38,419 bases of DNA from Alphaproteobacteria bacterium (GTDB taxonomy: Bacteria > Pseudomonadota > Alphaproteobacteria > UBA7887): the NCBI GenBank assembly GCA_030739735.1, contig JASLYQ010000025.1:1-38419 (forward strand), read 5' to 3'. The notes below the pieces were generated by a model, which saw only the letters and a list, made by a program, of their open reading frames with translations, did no database searches and was not told the origin of the DNA. Below, in pieces: positions 25,547 through 34,443 of the stretch; the stretch's first letter is position 1; every line of letters begins with the position of its first letter. The position numbers were made by a program, and so were the translations under genes.

Positions 25547-27121
25547 ATGCAGACCGTCTATGAGGTGGTTGGCGCTGCCGCAGACCGTTGCCCCGACAAT
25601 GGCATGGTCTGTGCCCCGCCAATGGCCGGACGCGCTTACCATGCAGACGGCATCGAGATTACCTATGCGGAGGCCTGGCGAGAGATCGAAGCCTTACGCG
25701 AAGCTTATGCGGCGGCGGGCTGGGGCCATGGCCACCGCATGGCATTGCTGCTCGAGCAGCGTCCCGAGTTCTTCTTTCACTTTCTCGCCCTCAACGCGCT
25801 CGGCTGCGCCATCGTGCCAATCAGCCCCGACTATCGCCACGAAGAACTACAATACCTGCTGGGTCACTCCGAAGCCCATACCGCGCTGGCGATCGAAAGC
25901 CGCATCGCCGAGTTACAGCACGCGGCACCGATAGCCGTGGTGTCGTTCGAAAATTTCACCGTGCCTGAGGCCCCCTGTCTGCCGCCCCTCTCAGGCGCGC
26001 CAAAGCGCGAGAGCGAATGTGCCCTGCTCTACACATCCGGCACGACAGGACGACCGAAAGGCTGCATCCTCACCAACGGATATTATCTTAATGCGGGCGC
26101 CTGGTACGTAGCACTCGGCGGGCGCGCGACATTGCGTGAGGGCGACCGACTAATCAACCCACTGCCGTTATTTCACATGAACTCGCAAGCCGTGTCGGCC
26201 ACCGCCATGTTCCTGGTCGGCGGTTGTTTGATCCTGCCCGACCGCTTCCATCCTAAGAGCTGGTGGCGGGACGTGGTGGCGACGCAGGCGACTGTCATCC
26301 ACTATCTCGGCGTCGTACCACCTTTACTGATGAATTTGCCTCCGGCGCCGGAAGACACTGCGCATCAGGTGCGCTTCGGGATCGGTGCCGGCATCGAGCC
26401 CGAGCTGCACGGACCCTTCGAGACGCGCTTTGGCTTTCCGCTCATCGAGGTATGGGGCATGACCGAGACGGGACGCATCTATGCCGATTGCCACGAGCCA
26501 CGGCAAATCGATACGCGCGCCTTCGGCAAGCCGCTGCCAGGGCTAGAAGCGCGCGTGGTCGATGACGAAGGCAACGATGCCGAACAAGGCGAGCTGCTGG
26601 TGCGCCATACGGCTGAGGCGCCGCGCAAGGACTTCTTCGCCGGCTATCTGAAAAACGAGGAAGCGACGGAAGAGGTCTGGCACGGTGGCTGGTTCCATAC
26701 CGGCGATACGGTGCGCCAGGGTGATGACGGCATGCTCTATTTTGTCGACCGCAAGAAGAATATCATCCGGCGCTCGGGCGAGAATATCGCCGCTGCTGAG
26801 GTCGAGGCCTGTTTGCAGACGCATGACGCGGTGGCCCAGGTCGCCGTCGTCGCCGTGCCCGACGCCTTGCGTGACGAGGAGGTGATGGCCTGCATCGTGC
26901 CCGTATCTGGCATTGCAGCCGAAGAAGCCTTAGCACAACGCCTGTTCGCCTGGTGCGACACGCGCCTGGCCTATTACAAGGCGCCGGGCTGGATCACCTT
27001 CCGCGATAGTCTACCGACCACAGGAACCCAAAAGGTGCAAAAGACGCAGCTCTTCGACGAGGGCGACACACCCACGGCAGGCGCCATCGATTTGCGCCAG
27101 CGCAAGAGGAAGAAACGATGA
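25547..27121 (+). CDS. AMP-forming acyl-CoA synthetase
   Basis: The 524-residue enzyme activates a carboxylic acid as its adenylate and then as the CoA thioester. Motifs are in order: the phosphate loop LLYTSGTTGRPKGCIL, PLPLFHMNSQAVSATAMFLV, the adenine motif EVWGMTETGRIYADC, the ribose-binding Asp in GWFHTGDTVRQGDDG, and the hinge YFVDRKKNIIRRSGENIAAA. The C-terminal catalytic Lys region is TTGTQKVQKTQL. It most resembles the crotonobetaine/carnitine-CoA ligase and long-chain ligase group; the acid is unknown. It starts 2 bases after the dehydratase and overlaps the next gene by 4 bases, so one transcript is very likely. Confidence 0.92.
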   Translation: MQTVYEVVGAAADRCPDNGMVCAPPMAGRAYHADGIEITYAEAWREIEALREAYAAAGWGHGHRMALLLEQRPEFFFHFLALNALGCAIVPISPDYRHEELQYLLGHSEAHTALAIESRIAELQHAAPIAVVSFENFTVPEAPCLPPLSGAPKRESECALLYTSGTTGRPKGCILTNGYYLNAGAWYVALGGRATLREGDRLINPLPLFHMNSQAVSATAMFLVGGCLILPDRFHPKSWWRDVVATQATVIHYLGVVPPLLMNLPPAPEDTAHQVRFGIGAGIEPELHGPFETRFGFPLIEVWGMTETGRIYADCHEPRQIDTRAFGKPLPGLEARVVDDEGNDAEQGELLVRHTAEAPRKDFFAGYLKNEEATEEVWHGGWFHTGDTVRQGDDGMLYFVDRKKNIIRRSGENIAAAEVEACLQTHDAVAQVAVVAVPDALRDEEVMACIVPVSGIAAEEALAQRLFAWCDTRLAYYKAPGWITFRDSLPTTGTQKVQKTQLFDEGDTPTAGAIDLRQRKRKKR

Positions 27122-27708
27122 GCCTCGAAGTCTTTTTCGACTGCTCGAGCCCCTGGACCTATCTCGGCTTCGAGAACGTGCAAACGTTTGGCTTCGAGAT
27201 CGCCTGGAAGCCGATCCTGGTAGGCGGCGTGTTCAACTCGATCAACCCGAGTGTCTACGAATCCCGCAGCAACCCGGTTCAAGCCAAGGCGCGCTACCTG
27301 ACCAAGGATTTGGCTGACTGGGCACGCTATTGCGGCCTCAACATCAAGTTCCCGCCAACGGTCTTCCCGGTGAACAGCGTCAAGGCCATGCGTGGCTGCC
27401 TAGTCGCCGCGGAGCAGGCCAAGCTGGTCGATTTTGCCCGCGCCGCCTTCCAAGCCTACTGGTCCCGCGACGAGGACATCTCCCAGGACGACGTGATGCG
27501 TAGTGTCTGCAAAGCAGCGGGCGTAGACGCGGATTGGCTCATGCAGGCGATCGCCCGGCCCGAAATAAAGCGGGCCTTGCGCGACAACACCGAAGAGCTG
27601 ATCCGCCGCGGCGGCTTCGGCTCCCCCACCTTCTTCGTAAACGGGGACGACATGTATTTCGGTAACGACCGCATGCCGCTGATAGAAAGGAAGTTAGGGT
27701 TGAGTTGA
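27118..27708 (+). CDS. 2-hydroxychromene-2-carboxylate isomerase family (DsbA-like) protein
   Basis: A 196-residue kappa-class, glutathione-transferase-like thioredoxin-fold protein. The N-terminus LEVFFDCSSPWTYLGFENVQ holds the Ser that binds glutathione thiol in this family, and the cis-Pro loop is GFGSPTFFVNGDDMYFGNDR. A helical insertion lies between (residues 60-150). Named members isomerise 2-hydroxychromene-2-carboxylate in naphthalene degradation, and others act on CoA or glutathione-linked intermediates. Nothing else here indicates naphthalene breakdown, so the substrate is probably a product of the preceding CoA ligase pathway. The ATG overlaps the ligase stop (ATGA). Confidence 0.9.
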   Translation: MSLEVFFDCSSPWTYLGFENVQTFGFEIAWKPILVGGVFNSINPSVYESRSNPVQAKARYLTKDLADWARYCGLNIKFPPTVFPVNSVKAMRGCLVAAEQAKLVDFARAAFQAYWSRDEDISQDDVMRSVCKAAGVDADWLMQAIARPEIKRALRDNTEELIRRGGFGSPTFFVNGDDMYFGNDRMPLIERKLGLS

Positions 27709-27710
27709 CC

Positions 27711-30700
27711 CTACTCAGCCGCCACGGCGCGCTTGCCCGGATCACGATAGGCACCCAATAGCTCCGCCTCACGGGCCTGCGCCTCTGTGCGAGCCTCTTC
27801 CTTCACGTGGCCATAGCCGCGGATCTCGCTCGGCAGCGAGGCGATCTCCACCGCAAGCGCGTGGCTGTCGGGGGTCAGACCGTCGAGCAGGGTTTGCACT
27901 GTTGTCTCGTAACGGCCGATGGCAACGCGCTCGCGGCGGCGCTCTGCCGTGTAGCCGAACGGGTCGAATGCGGTGCCGCGCAGACCCTTTAGCCTGGCAA
28001 GAATACGGAAGATGGGCAGCACCCAGGAACCGAAGGTCATTTTGCGTGGACGGCGGGTATCCGGATCGCGGCTAGTGAGCAGCGGCGGAGCAAGGTGGAA
28101 AGCGAGTCTGGTATCACCTTCGAATGTCTCGTACAGACGCGCGAGAAAAGCGGGGTCACTATGCAGACGCGCGACCTCATATTCGTCCTTATAGGCCATC
28201 AGCGCGTAGGCGTTACGGGCAACCGTATCGGCAAGACCGCTTTGGCCCGGGGCCTTTTGCGTTTCCGCCGCGCGCACCTTCTCGACCAATGCGGCATGGC
28301 GATCGGCGAGCTCTGCATCCTGGTAAGCCGTTAGCTCTGCGTGCCAGTCCGGCGACGCCTCCGGCTCGTCCTCGACCAGCGCGGTCACCGCCTCCGGGTC
28401 AAGCGCCAGTCGGCGGCCCCAGACAAAGGCATCGCGGTTCATCTGCACAGCGACCCCGTTCATTTCGATCGCCGCCTCGATGGCCTGCGCTCCGACCGGA
28501 AGCAGCCCCATCTGGCAAGCCACGCCAAGTAGCATAAGGTTGCTACCTATCGAATCTCCCAGAAGTCGCGTGGCCAACCTCGACACGTTGTGGAAAACCA
28601 CTTTATTCCCCGCCGCCACGGCAATACGCTTGGCAAGGCTCTCGGTCGGAAAGGTCAGGTCTGGGTTGCGCGTAAAATCGCCGGTGATCTGCTCGTGGGT
28701 GTTGACCAGCACATGAGTCTTACCGGGTGCCATTACCGAAAGCGCCAGCTCGTCACCGGTCACCAGGCTGTCGCAGCCGAGCACCAGATCTGCCGCGCCC
28801 GCATTAAGACGCACGGCACAGATGGCGTCCGCAGTCTCGGCGATTCGGATATGGCTGGTCACGGCACCGCCCTTCTGAGCCATACCAAACTGGTCGACTG
28901 TGGAAAACGCCTTGCCCTCGATATGCGCACCCATAGTGAGGATGGCACCGATGGTGACTACGCCCGTGCCACCAACACCGGCGACGAGCAAGTTGAAGGG
29001 CCGGTCAGTGGCGAGCGGTGTCAATGTCGACTCCGGCAGATCGACCAGATGCGACGGTGGCTCGACACCCGTCGCGGCGCGGCGCGGCCTCCCACCAATG
29101 ATACTGACGAAACTCGGGCAGAAGCCCTCGGCACAGGAATAGTCCTTGTTGCAGGCCGACTGGTCGATGCGCCGCTTGCGCCCAAACGGCGTGTTCGCGG
29201 GCAACACGGACATGCAGTTGGACTTGACGTTGCAGTCGCCGCAACCCTCGCAGACGCGCGCGTTGATGAAGACCCGCCGCGACGGGTCGCCGATGCGTCC
29301 GCGCTTGCGCCGACGCCGCTTCTCGGCGGCACAGGTCTGGTCGTAAATCAGCACGCTGACGCCGCCGATCTCGCGTAAGTTGCGCTGCACCTTGTCCAGG
29401 GAACGGCGGTGCTCGATGCGCATGTCGGCGGGAAATTCCGTGCCGATGGGATATTTGTCCGGCTCGTCGCTGACCACAACAACGCGCGAGACCCCTTCCG
29501 CCGCCACCTGGCGGGCGATGCCGACAACCGTAAGCGGTCCGTCTACGGGTTGCCCGCCGGTCATGGCGACAGCATCGTTGAAAAGGATCTTGAAGGTGAT
29601 ATTGACCCCGGCCGCAACGCAGGCGCGGATGGCTAGATAACCCGAATGGTAATACGTGCCATCGCCAAGGTTCTGAAAGACGTGCTCGGTCTTTACGAAT
29701 GGCGCCTGGCCAACCCAGGTCAGGCCTTCGCCGCCCATATGGCAATGGGTCATGTTGCCGCGGTCCATGTAGGTTGCCATGTAATGGCATCCCACCCCGC
29801 CATGAGCACGGCTGCCCTCGGGAATGCGCGTCGAGGTATTGTGCGGACAGCCGGAGCAGAAATAAGGCCGGCGCATCAGTGATAAGCGCTTGCGGTGCAC
29901 CGCGGCCTCGGCGCGGGCGTCTAGAAAGGCGAGCCGCGCGGTTATGCGCTCAGTAGTATGAAAAGGTGCGATGCGCCGCGCCAGCGCCCGCGTGACATCT
30001 TCCGGAGTGTATTCTGGAAAAGCCGGCAGCAGCGGCGCACCGCTCTCATCGTCGCGGCCCACCACGCGCGGACGCTCGGCGTCCGGAAGCGCGTAGAGCG
30101 CGTCTTTGAGTTGACCCTCGACTAGGCGGTGTTTTTCCTCCACCACCAGCACTTCCTCGAGGCCGCCAGCGAAGTCCTGCAAGTCCTCGGCATTCGCGGG
30201 ATAGGGCATGCCGAGCTTGAGCACGGTTATGCCGAGCGCCGCCGCCTCGTCATCACCAAGGCCAAGTTCAAACAGCGCCTGGCGCACATCGGTCCAGGCC
30301 TTGCCGGTGGCGATGATGCCGTAGCGAGGCTTGCGGCTCTTCAGCGTCACGCGGTTGAGTCCGTTGACACGCGCAAAGGCGAGCGCAGCATCGAGCTTGT
30401 GCGCCCGCAGGCGTGGCTCCTGCAGCATCCAGCTGTCGGGGACGCGCAGGTTTAGACCGTCCGGCGGTAGAACGTCGTCATCCGGCAGCAAAATCGCCGG
30501 ACGTGCCGCATCGCCGTCAATCGTCGCCGCTGCATCCACCGTGTCGGGGATCAGCTTGAAGCCGACCCAGCCGCCCGAATAACGCGACATGGCCCAGCCC
30601 AACAAAGCGTGATCTATGATCTCCTGCACGTTGGCGGGATAAAGCACCGGCATGAGCATATCGGCGAACAGCGTTTCGTGTGCCGCGGTGGCATCGGTGG

Positions 30701-31151
30701 ACGATAGCGGGTGATCGTCGCCAACAACCACCAGAACGCCGCCGTGGACAGCGCTGCCGGCAAGGTGAGCGTGGCGGATGGCATCAACGCTGCGGTCCAA
30801 CCCCGGCCCCTTGCCGTACCACATGGAAAAGACCCCGTCGCAGGTGGCATCGCCGAAAGCGCCAACCTGTTGCGTGCCCCAAATCGCAGTCGCCGCCAGA
30901 TCCTCGTTGATCGCGGGCCAGAACTGGATGCCGGCCCCCGGCAGCAGTCGGTTGGCGGCCCACAGCTCCTTGTCCAGATTGTGCATGGGCGAGCCGCGAT
31001 AGCCGGAAATGAAGCCTTCCGTGCGTAGACCCACCGCCTGATCCCGTCGGCGCTGCAGCATAGCGGCGCGCAGCAGCGCCTGACTGCCAGTGATCGAAAT
31101 GCGGCCGTCGAGGCGGTGGTATTTATCGTCAAGCGAGATCGGTGCGAGCAT
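27711..31151 (-). CDS. Fused indolepyruvate ferredoxin oxidoreductase (IorAB type)
   Basis: A single 1146-residue enzyme that oxidatively decarboxylates arylpyruvates or related 2-oxo acids to acyl-CoA. The N-terminal half has the pyrimidine-binding domain (LRTEGFISGYRGSPMHNLDK). The ThDP-binding domain follows around residue 440-560 (PYFCSGCPHNTSTRIPEGS; NLGDGTYYHSGYLAIRACV; ILFNDAVAMTGGQPVDG). A Cys cluster follows (ARVCEGCGDCNVKSNC and QSACNKDYSCAEGFCPS), then the gamma-type domain (VAGVGGTGVVTIGAILTMGA) and a C-terminal extension. The start is ATG 31151. It converges on the isomerase gene with only 2 bases between stops. It may remove aromatic amino-acid products or feed the neighbouring CoA chemistry. 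Confidence 0.95.
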   Translation of the reverse strand: MLAPISLDDKYHRLDGRISITGSQALLRAAMLQRRRDQAVGLRTEGFISGYRGSPMHNLDKELWAANRLLPGAGIQFWPAINEDLAATAIWGTQQVGAFGDATCDGVFSMWYGKGPGLDRSVDAIRHAHLAGSAVHGGVLVVVGDDHPLSSTDATAAHETLFADMLMPVLYPANVQEIIDHALLGWAMSRYSGGWVGFKLIPDTVDAAATIDGDAARPAILLPDDDVLPPDGLNLRVPDSWMLQEPRLRAHKLDAALAFARVNGLNRVTLKSRKPRYGIIATGKAWTDVRQALFELGLGDDEAAALGITVLKLGMPYPANAEDLQDFAGGLEEVLVVEEKHRLVEGQLKDALYALPDAERPRVVGRDDESGAPLLPAFPEYTPEDVTRALARRIAPFHTTERITARLAFLDARAEAAVHRKRLSLMRRPYFCSGCPHNTSTRIPEGSRAHGGVGCHYMATYMDRGNMTHCHMGGEGLTWVGQAPFVKTEHVFQNLGDGTYYHSGYLAIRACVAAGVNITFKILFNDAVAMTGGQPVDGPLTVVGIARQVAAEGVSRVVVVSDEPDKYPIGTEFPADMRIEHRRSLDKVQRNLREIGGVSVLIYDQTCAAEKRRRRKRGRIGDPSRRVFINARVCEGCGDCNVKSNCMSVLPANTPFGRKRRIDQSACNKDYSCAEGFCPSFVSIIGGRPRRAATGVEPPSHLVDLPESTLTPLATDRPFNLLVAGVGGTGVVTIGAILTMGAHIEGKAFSTVDQFGMAQKGGAVTSHIRIAETADAICAVRLNAGAADLVLGCDSLVTGDELALSVMAPGKTHVLVNTHEQITGDFTRNPDLTFPTESLAKRIAVAAGNKVVFHNVSRLATRLLGDSIGSNLMLLGVACQMGLLPVGAQAIEAAIEMNGVAVQMNRDAFVWGRRLALDPEAVTALVEDEPEASPDWHAELTAYQDAELADRHAALVEKVRAAETQKAPGQSGLADTVARNAYALMAYKDEYEVARLHSDPAFLARLYETFEGDTRLAFHLAPPLLTSRDPDTRRPRKMTFGSWVLPIFRILARLKGLRGTAFDPFGYTAERRRERVAIGRYETTVQTLLDGLTPDSHALAVEIASLPSEIRGYGHVKEEARTEAQAREAELLGAYRDPGKRAVAAE

Positions 31152-31529
31152 AACCCCCACTATAAGCCATCAAAGACACAGCCGGTACGGGCTTGACGCA
31201 GGTCAGGGCCGCCAAGGGGAACGTCATCCTCTTTGCCTTACTGGCTAGGGGGTCAAGGCATGGCTGAGCACAGGCTCGTTCGTATCGGCAGCACCTTCGC
31301 GCTTGCCACTGGCTTCCCCGTGTCACTTGATTTGTCGGATAGGGTCGGCAACGCTGTGACAGCAACGAATGCTGCCGGTCGCCACTCGCCTGTTACCCTC
31401 TCGGGCTTAGACCACCACTCCGATTCAAAGGCTCAATCCCGCGAACGGATCAGGTCAATTTTGGAAGAAACTTCCCAAGCCTACCCAGCAATAATGAGTG
31501 CTATTTATACTAATATAATCAAACGGTTA
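31152..31529. other. Intergenic region between iorAB and tRNA-Gln
   Basis: About 380 bases without a supported gene. The minus strand has TATAGT seven bases before the iorAB ATG, with GGGGG between. This could be a -10 element of a nearly leaderless transcript or simply part of the ribosome-binding site; no good -35 is seen. Open frames crossing this stretch on the plus strand continue into the antisense of the tRNA and are not credible. The 30 bases next to the tRNA are AT-rich, with no clear hairpin plus T-run for tRNA termination. Confidence 0.5.
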
Positions 31530-31603
31530 TGGCTGGGGCGCCTGGATTCGAACCAGGGATCCCGGGATCAAAACCCGGTGCCTTACCACTTGGCTACGCC
31601 CCA
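31530..31603 (-). tRNA. tRNA-Gln (anticodon TTG)
   Basis: A complete 74-base cloverleaf with encoded CCA. The acceptor stem is TGGGGCG/CGCCCCA with discriminator G. The anticodon stem is CCGGG/CCCGG around loop TTTTGAT, giving anticodon TTG at 31569-31571. The T arm has the expected GGTTCGAATCC. The anticodon reads CAA, and also CAG by wobble. Confidence 0.97.
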
Positions 31604-31618
31604 GCAGACGAAGCGCCC

Positions 31619-31646
31619 CCTATAACACGGAGATTTCGGGGCGCAA
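31619..31646 (-). promoter_or_regulatory. Predicted promoter of tRNA-Gln
   Basis: The minus strand has TTGCGC, 16 bases, TATAGG, ending 15 bases before the first tRNA base, so a short 5' leader would be made. A GC-rich GGGGGCGC segment follows the -10, as in stringently controlled stable-RNA promoters. The elements are seen; use is inferred. Confidence 0.5.
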
Positions 31647-31690
31647 AGGCGGTGGTTGACTTAAGGTTGCTATCCTCTATTGAGACGCCC

Positions 31691-32581
31691 ATGACAAACG
31701 CAAAAATCATTGACGGAAAGGGATTTGCGGACAGCTTGCGGGCGCGCATCGGACACCAAGTTTCCAGTTTGCGGGAAAGTGTTGGCTTGGTGCCTGGCTT
31801 GGCCGTGGTGCTAGTGGGCGAAGACCCAGCAAGCCAGATCTATGTGCGCAACAAGGGCAAGGCGACCTCGGCCGCCGGCATGACCAGCATCGAGCGGCAC
31901 CTACCGGCGAATGCGAGTCAGGAAGCGGTGTTGGCGGAGGTCGCGGCGTTGGCGGCAAACCAAGCGGTCCACGGCATTCTCGTGCAACTGCCTTTACCCG
32001 ACCACATCGATGCCACCATGGTGCTTGATGCAGTGCCGCCAGAGAAGGACGTCGACGGCTTTCACCCGGTCAATGCGGGCCGGCTATTCGCCGGGCGCGA
32101 GGCCCTAGTACCATGCACACCACAAGGCTCGATAATGCTTCTGGAAGATACGCTCGGCTCCCTCTCGGGCGCCGACGCGCTGATTATCGGGCGCTCGAAT
32201 ATCGTCGGCAAGCCCATGGCCATGCTCTTGCTGGCGGCAAGCTGCACTGTGACCATGGCACACTCGCGCACGCGCGATCTCGCTGAAGCCTGCCGCCGCG
32301 CGGACATCGTCATTGCCGCTGTCGGCCGGCCCGAGATGGTGCGCGGCGATTGGCTCAAGCCCCGCTGCACGGTGATTGACGTCGGCATCAACCGCATCCC
32401 AGCGGAAGACGGCAAGAGTCGTCTCGTCGGCGATGTCTGCTTCGAGGAAGCCGCTCGGGTGGCGGGTGCCATCACGCCGGTGCCTGGCGGCGTGGGTCCC
32501 ATGACCATAGCCTGCTTGCTGCGCAACACCCTGCTTGCCGCCTGCACCCAGGCAGAAGTGGCGGTGCCCGCGGAAGCGTAA
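31691..32581 (+). CDS. folD: Bifunctional methylenetetrahydrofolate dehydrogenase / methenyltetrahydrofolate cyclohydrolase FolD
   Basis: Interconverts 5,10-methylene-, 5,10-methenyl- and 10-formyl-THF with NADP. The 296-residue protein has the catalytic Lys region ([17 protein letters not shown], Tyr and Lys conserved), the folate-site motif [13 protein letters not shown], and the second signature ([15 protein letters not shown]). The NADP motif is [20 protein letters not shown] and the C-terminal block is [20 protein letters not shown]. The start is ATG 31691. The frame is open further upstream, but that part is the antisense of the tRNA-Gln gene. Together with 5-FCL, this supplies one-carbon units. 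Confidence 0.97.
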   Translation: MTNAKIIDGKGFADSLRARIGHQVSSLRESVGLVPGLAVVLVGEDPASQIYVRNKGKATSAAGMTSIERHLPANASQEAVLAEVAALAANQAVHGILVQLPLPDHIDATMVLDAVPPEKDVDGFHPVNAGRLFAGREALVPCTPQGSIMLLEDTLGSLSGADALIIGRSNIVGKPMAMLLLAASCTVTMAHSRTRDLAEACRRADIVIAAVGRPEMVRGDWLKPRCTVIDVGINRIPAEDGKSRLVGDVCFEEAARVAGAITPVPGGVGPMTIACLLRNTLLAACTQAEVAVPAEA

Positions 32582-32672
32582 TCATCGCTCACCATCAACT
32601 TAAGACGCAAGCCGCACGCGCGGCAGGCGTCAGTTGTTCCATGTGAGTCTTGGGGAATTTGTTGAGGCGCTC

Positions 32673-33446
32673 CTACGGCTGCTGCAGCGCCTTGCCCACG
32701 CCGATCTCGGCCAGCGGGTCGGCCAGTACATCGTCGAGCACCGCGGCCCAGTTGTCGATGGCGGTGGCGGTCTCGAGCAGATCCTGACGCACCTCGAAAA
32801 CCACGCTTAAGAGATCGTTGCGGCCGGCATGGTGTGGCACGGTGAAAGTGAGGTCGCTGTAACCGGTATAGGGCTCGTTGTCGCCAACCACGAGTTCCGC
32901 GTAGCGCGTGAACTCATTGAGCACCCGGTTGGCCAAGCGCACGTCATGGTCGTGCAGGACGGCGACGTGCCAGGGCCTGGTGAAGCCTTCCATATCGGGC
33001 GTGAAGCTGTGGATGGCGATCAGCACCGGCCGGCAGCTTTGCTTGGCATCGGCGATGCGTGCGTCGATCGCCGCGTGATAAGGCTCGTAATAGGTGGCGA
33101 CGCGCCGCGCCACCTCCGCCGCACTAATTTTTTGGTTGCCCGGCACGCGGATACCGTCGCTAAGCGCCGGGATAGATTGAGGATGGTCGAGGGCGCGGTT
33201 GGGATCAATCAGGAGGCGTGAGAAGCGCGACAGTACCGCCGGAGCGTCAAGGCGGTCGGACAGTACGCCGGTCAGATCGGCAGCGCCGATATCGAAGGCG
33301 ATGTGGTCGGCAAGTAGTGACGGCGTCAGGCCAAGTCCGGCGAACTCGTCGGGAATGCGGTTGCTGGCATGGTCGCAGAACAGCAGCACATCGGGCCGTC
33401 CCCCGGGGTGCACGACCTCATAGGCTGAAGACTCGGGCGCACGCAT
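32673..33446 (-). CDS. N-formylglutamate amidohydrolase family protein
   Basis: A 257-residue cytoplasmic hydrolase of the HutG-like zinc amidohydrolase family, which releases formate or glutamate-type acids from N-acyl amino acids. It has the metal-site motif VLLFCDHASNRIPDEFAGLG, LADHIAFDIGAADLTGVLSD, and the basic/His block VLIAIHSFTPDMEGFTRPWH. A later TVPHHAGRNDLLSVVFEVRQ also fits. I start at the ATG at 33446, just before the conserved YEVVHPGG; the frame is open to 33497. No histidine-degradation genes lie nearby, so the natural substrate is uncertain. It converges on folD and is divergent from the EamA gene. Confidence 0.88.
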   Translation of the reverse strand: MRAPESSAYEVVHPGGRPDVLLFCDHASNRIPDEFAGLGLTPSLLADHIAFDIGAADLTGVLSDRLDAPAVLSRFSRLLIDPNRALDHPQSIPALSDGIRVPGNQKISAAEVARRVATYYEPYHAAIDARIADAKQSCRPVLIAIHSFTPDMEGFTRPWHVAVLHDHDVRLANRVLNEFTRYAELVVGDNEPYTGYSDLTFTVPHHAGRNDLLSVVFEVRQDLLETATAIDNWAAVLDDVLADPLAEIGVGKALQQP

Positions 33447-33522
33447 GGTGGGGTCACTATAGGCGTATCGTCGCGGCAGCAGAATTGTCTTGAGCACCGT
33501 CAGGCGGTGCTATAACGCCGCC

Positions 33523-34425
33523 ATGAGCCTGCGCCTCGCTGTCGTCCTGCTTTTCGCGGGAACCTTCGCCATCGCCTTTTCGCCAACCTTCGTGCGGTTG
33601 AGCGAAATCGGGCCAGTCGCGACCGCAGTCTACCGGGTGGCACTCGCGCTGCCAGTGCTATTCCTGCTTGTCGCCATGGGCGGCAAGGACGGCCGGGCGC
33701 GCCCCGAGACGCGCGGCGATTGGCTCGGCGTCATCCTGGCCGGGCTGTTTTTTGCGGGTGATCTGGCGTTTTGGCACTGGTCGATCGCCAACACCTCGGT
33801 CGCCAACGCCTCGCTGTTCGCCACCTCGACACCGATCTTCGTGACACTGGCCGCCTGGCTCCTGCTCGGCGAGCGTATCAGCCGGCGCTTTTTGATAGGC
33901 CTCGCCCTCGGCATCGCCGGCGGGCTGCTGCTGGCGGGCTCGTCGGTGCAAACCAACCCGGCGCACCTGTTCGGCGATCTCATGGGGCTGGTTACGGCGA
34001 TGTTCTTTTCGGCCTATCTAATCACCATCAAGCGTCTGCGTGAGCGCCTCAGCGCCGCCGCGGTCATGGCCTGGCCGGGCGCGATCACCGCGCTGGCCTT
34101 GGCCCTGCTCAATCTCGCTGTAGATGGCACCTGGACACCGCTGACTGCATACGGCTGGGGCCTCTTGCTGGCGTTGGCGCTTTTAAGCCACGCCCTGGGC
34201 CAGGGGCTGGTAGCAAAGGCGGTGCTCCGCCTACCAGCTTCGTTTTCCGCTGTCGGCATGCTGAGCGAGCCGCTGTTCGCGGCATTGATCGCCTGGGCAG
34301 TGCTCGGCGAGGCGGTGACATCGCTGCAAGGGCTCGGCGGGGTCATCATACTGGCCGGAATCGCCATCAGCCGGCCATTGCCCGACAGAGCACTGGCGCG
34401 ACCGCTGGCGCAAGGTTTAGGCTAG
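33523..34425 (+). CDS. EamA-type (DMT superfamily) transporter
   Basis: A 300-residue inner-membrane protein with ten predicted membrane segments arranged as two EamA repeats. The first includes LFAGTFAIAFSPTFVRLSEI and FFAGDLAFWHWSIANTSVAN. The second starts near residue 150 (LMGLVTAMFFSAYLITIKRL) and ends with FSAVGMLSEPLFAALIAWAV. Members export metabolites such as amino acids; this one's substrate is unknown. The start is ATG 33523. It lies 18 bases before the glycerate kinase gene and is probably co-transcribed with it. Confidence 0.9.
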   Translation: MSLRLAVVLLFAGTFAIAFSPTFVRLSEIGPVATAVYRVALALPVLFLLVAMGGKDGRARPETRGDWLGVILAGLFFAGDLAFWHWSIANTSVANASLFATSTPIFVTLAAWLLLGERISRRFLIGLALGIAGGLLLAGSSVQTNPAHLFGDLMGLVTAMFFSAYLITIKRLRERLSAAAVMAWPGAITALALALLNLAVDGTWTPLTAYGWGLLLALALLSHALGQGLVAKAVLRLPASFSAVGMLSEPLFAALIAWAVLGEAVTSLQGLGGVIILAGIAISRPLPDRALARPLAQGLG

Positions 34426-34443
34426 GGAGTAGGAAGGACAGCT

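Noticed and set aside
31233-31625. 130-codon plus-strand frame before folD
   Set aside because: Its C-terminal third is again antisense of the tRNA-Gln gene ([20 protein letters not shown]). The rest lacks family features and a convincing ribosome-binding site.
31529-31690. Upstream extension of folD containing [20 protein letters not shown]
   Set aside because: This is the well-known artefact of translating the antisense strand of a tRNA gene. The true folD start is the ATG at 31691.
32611-32624. Small hairpin GCCGC-ACGC-GCGGC between folD and the convergent amidohydrolase gene
   Set aside because: Five base pairs without a T-run are common by chance in DNA this rich in GC.
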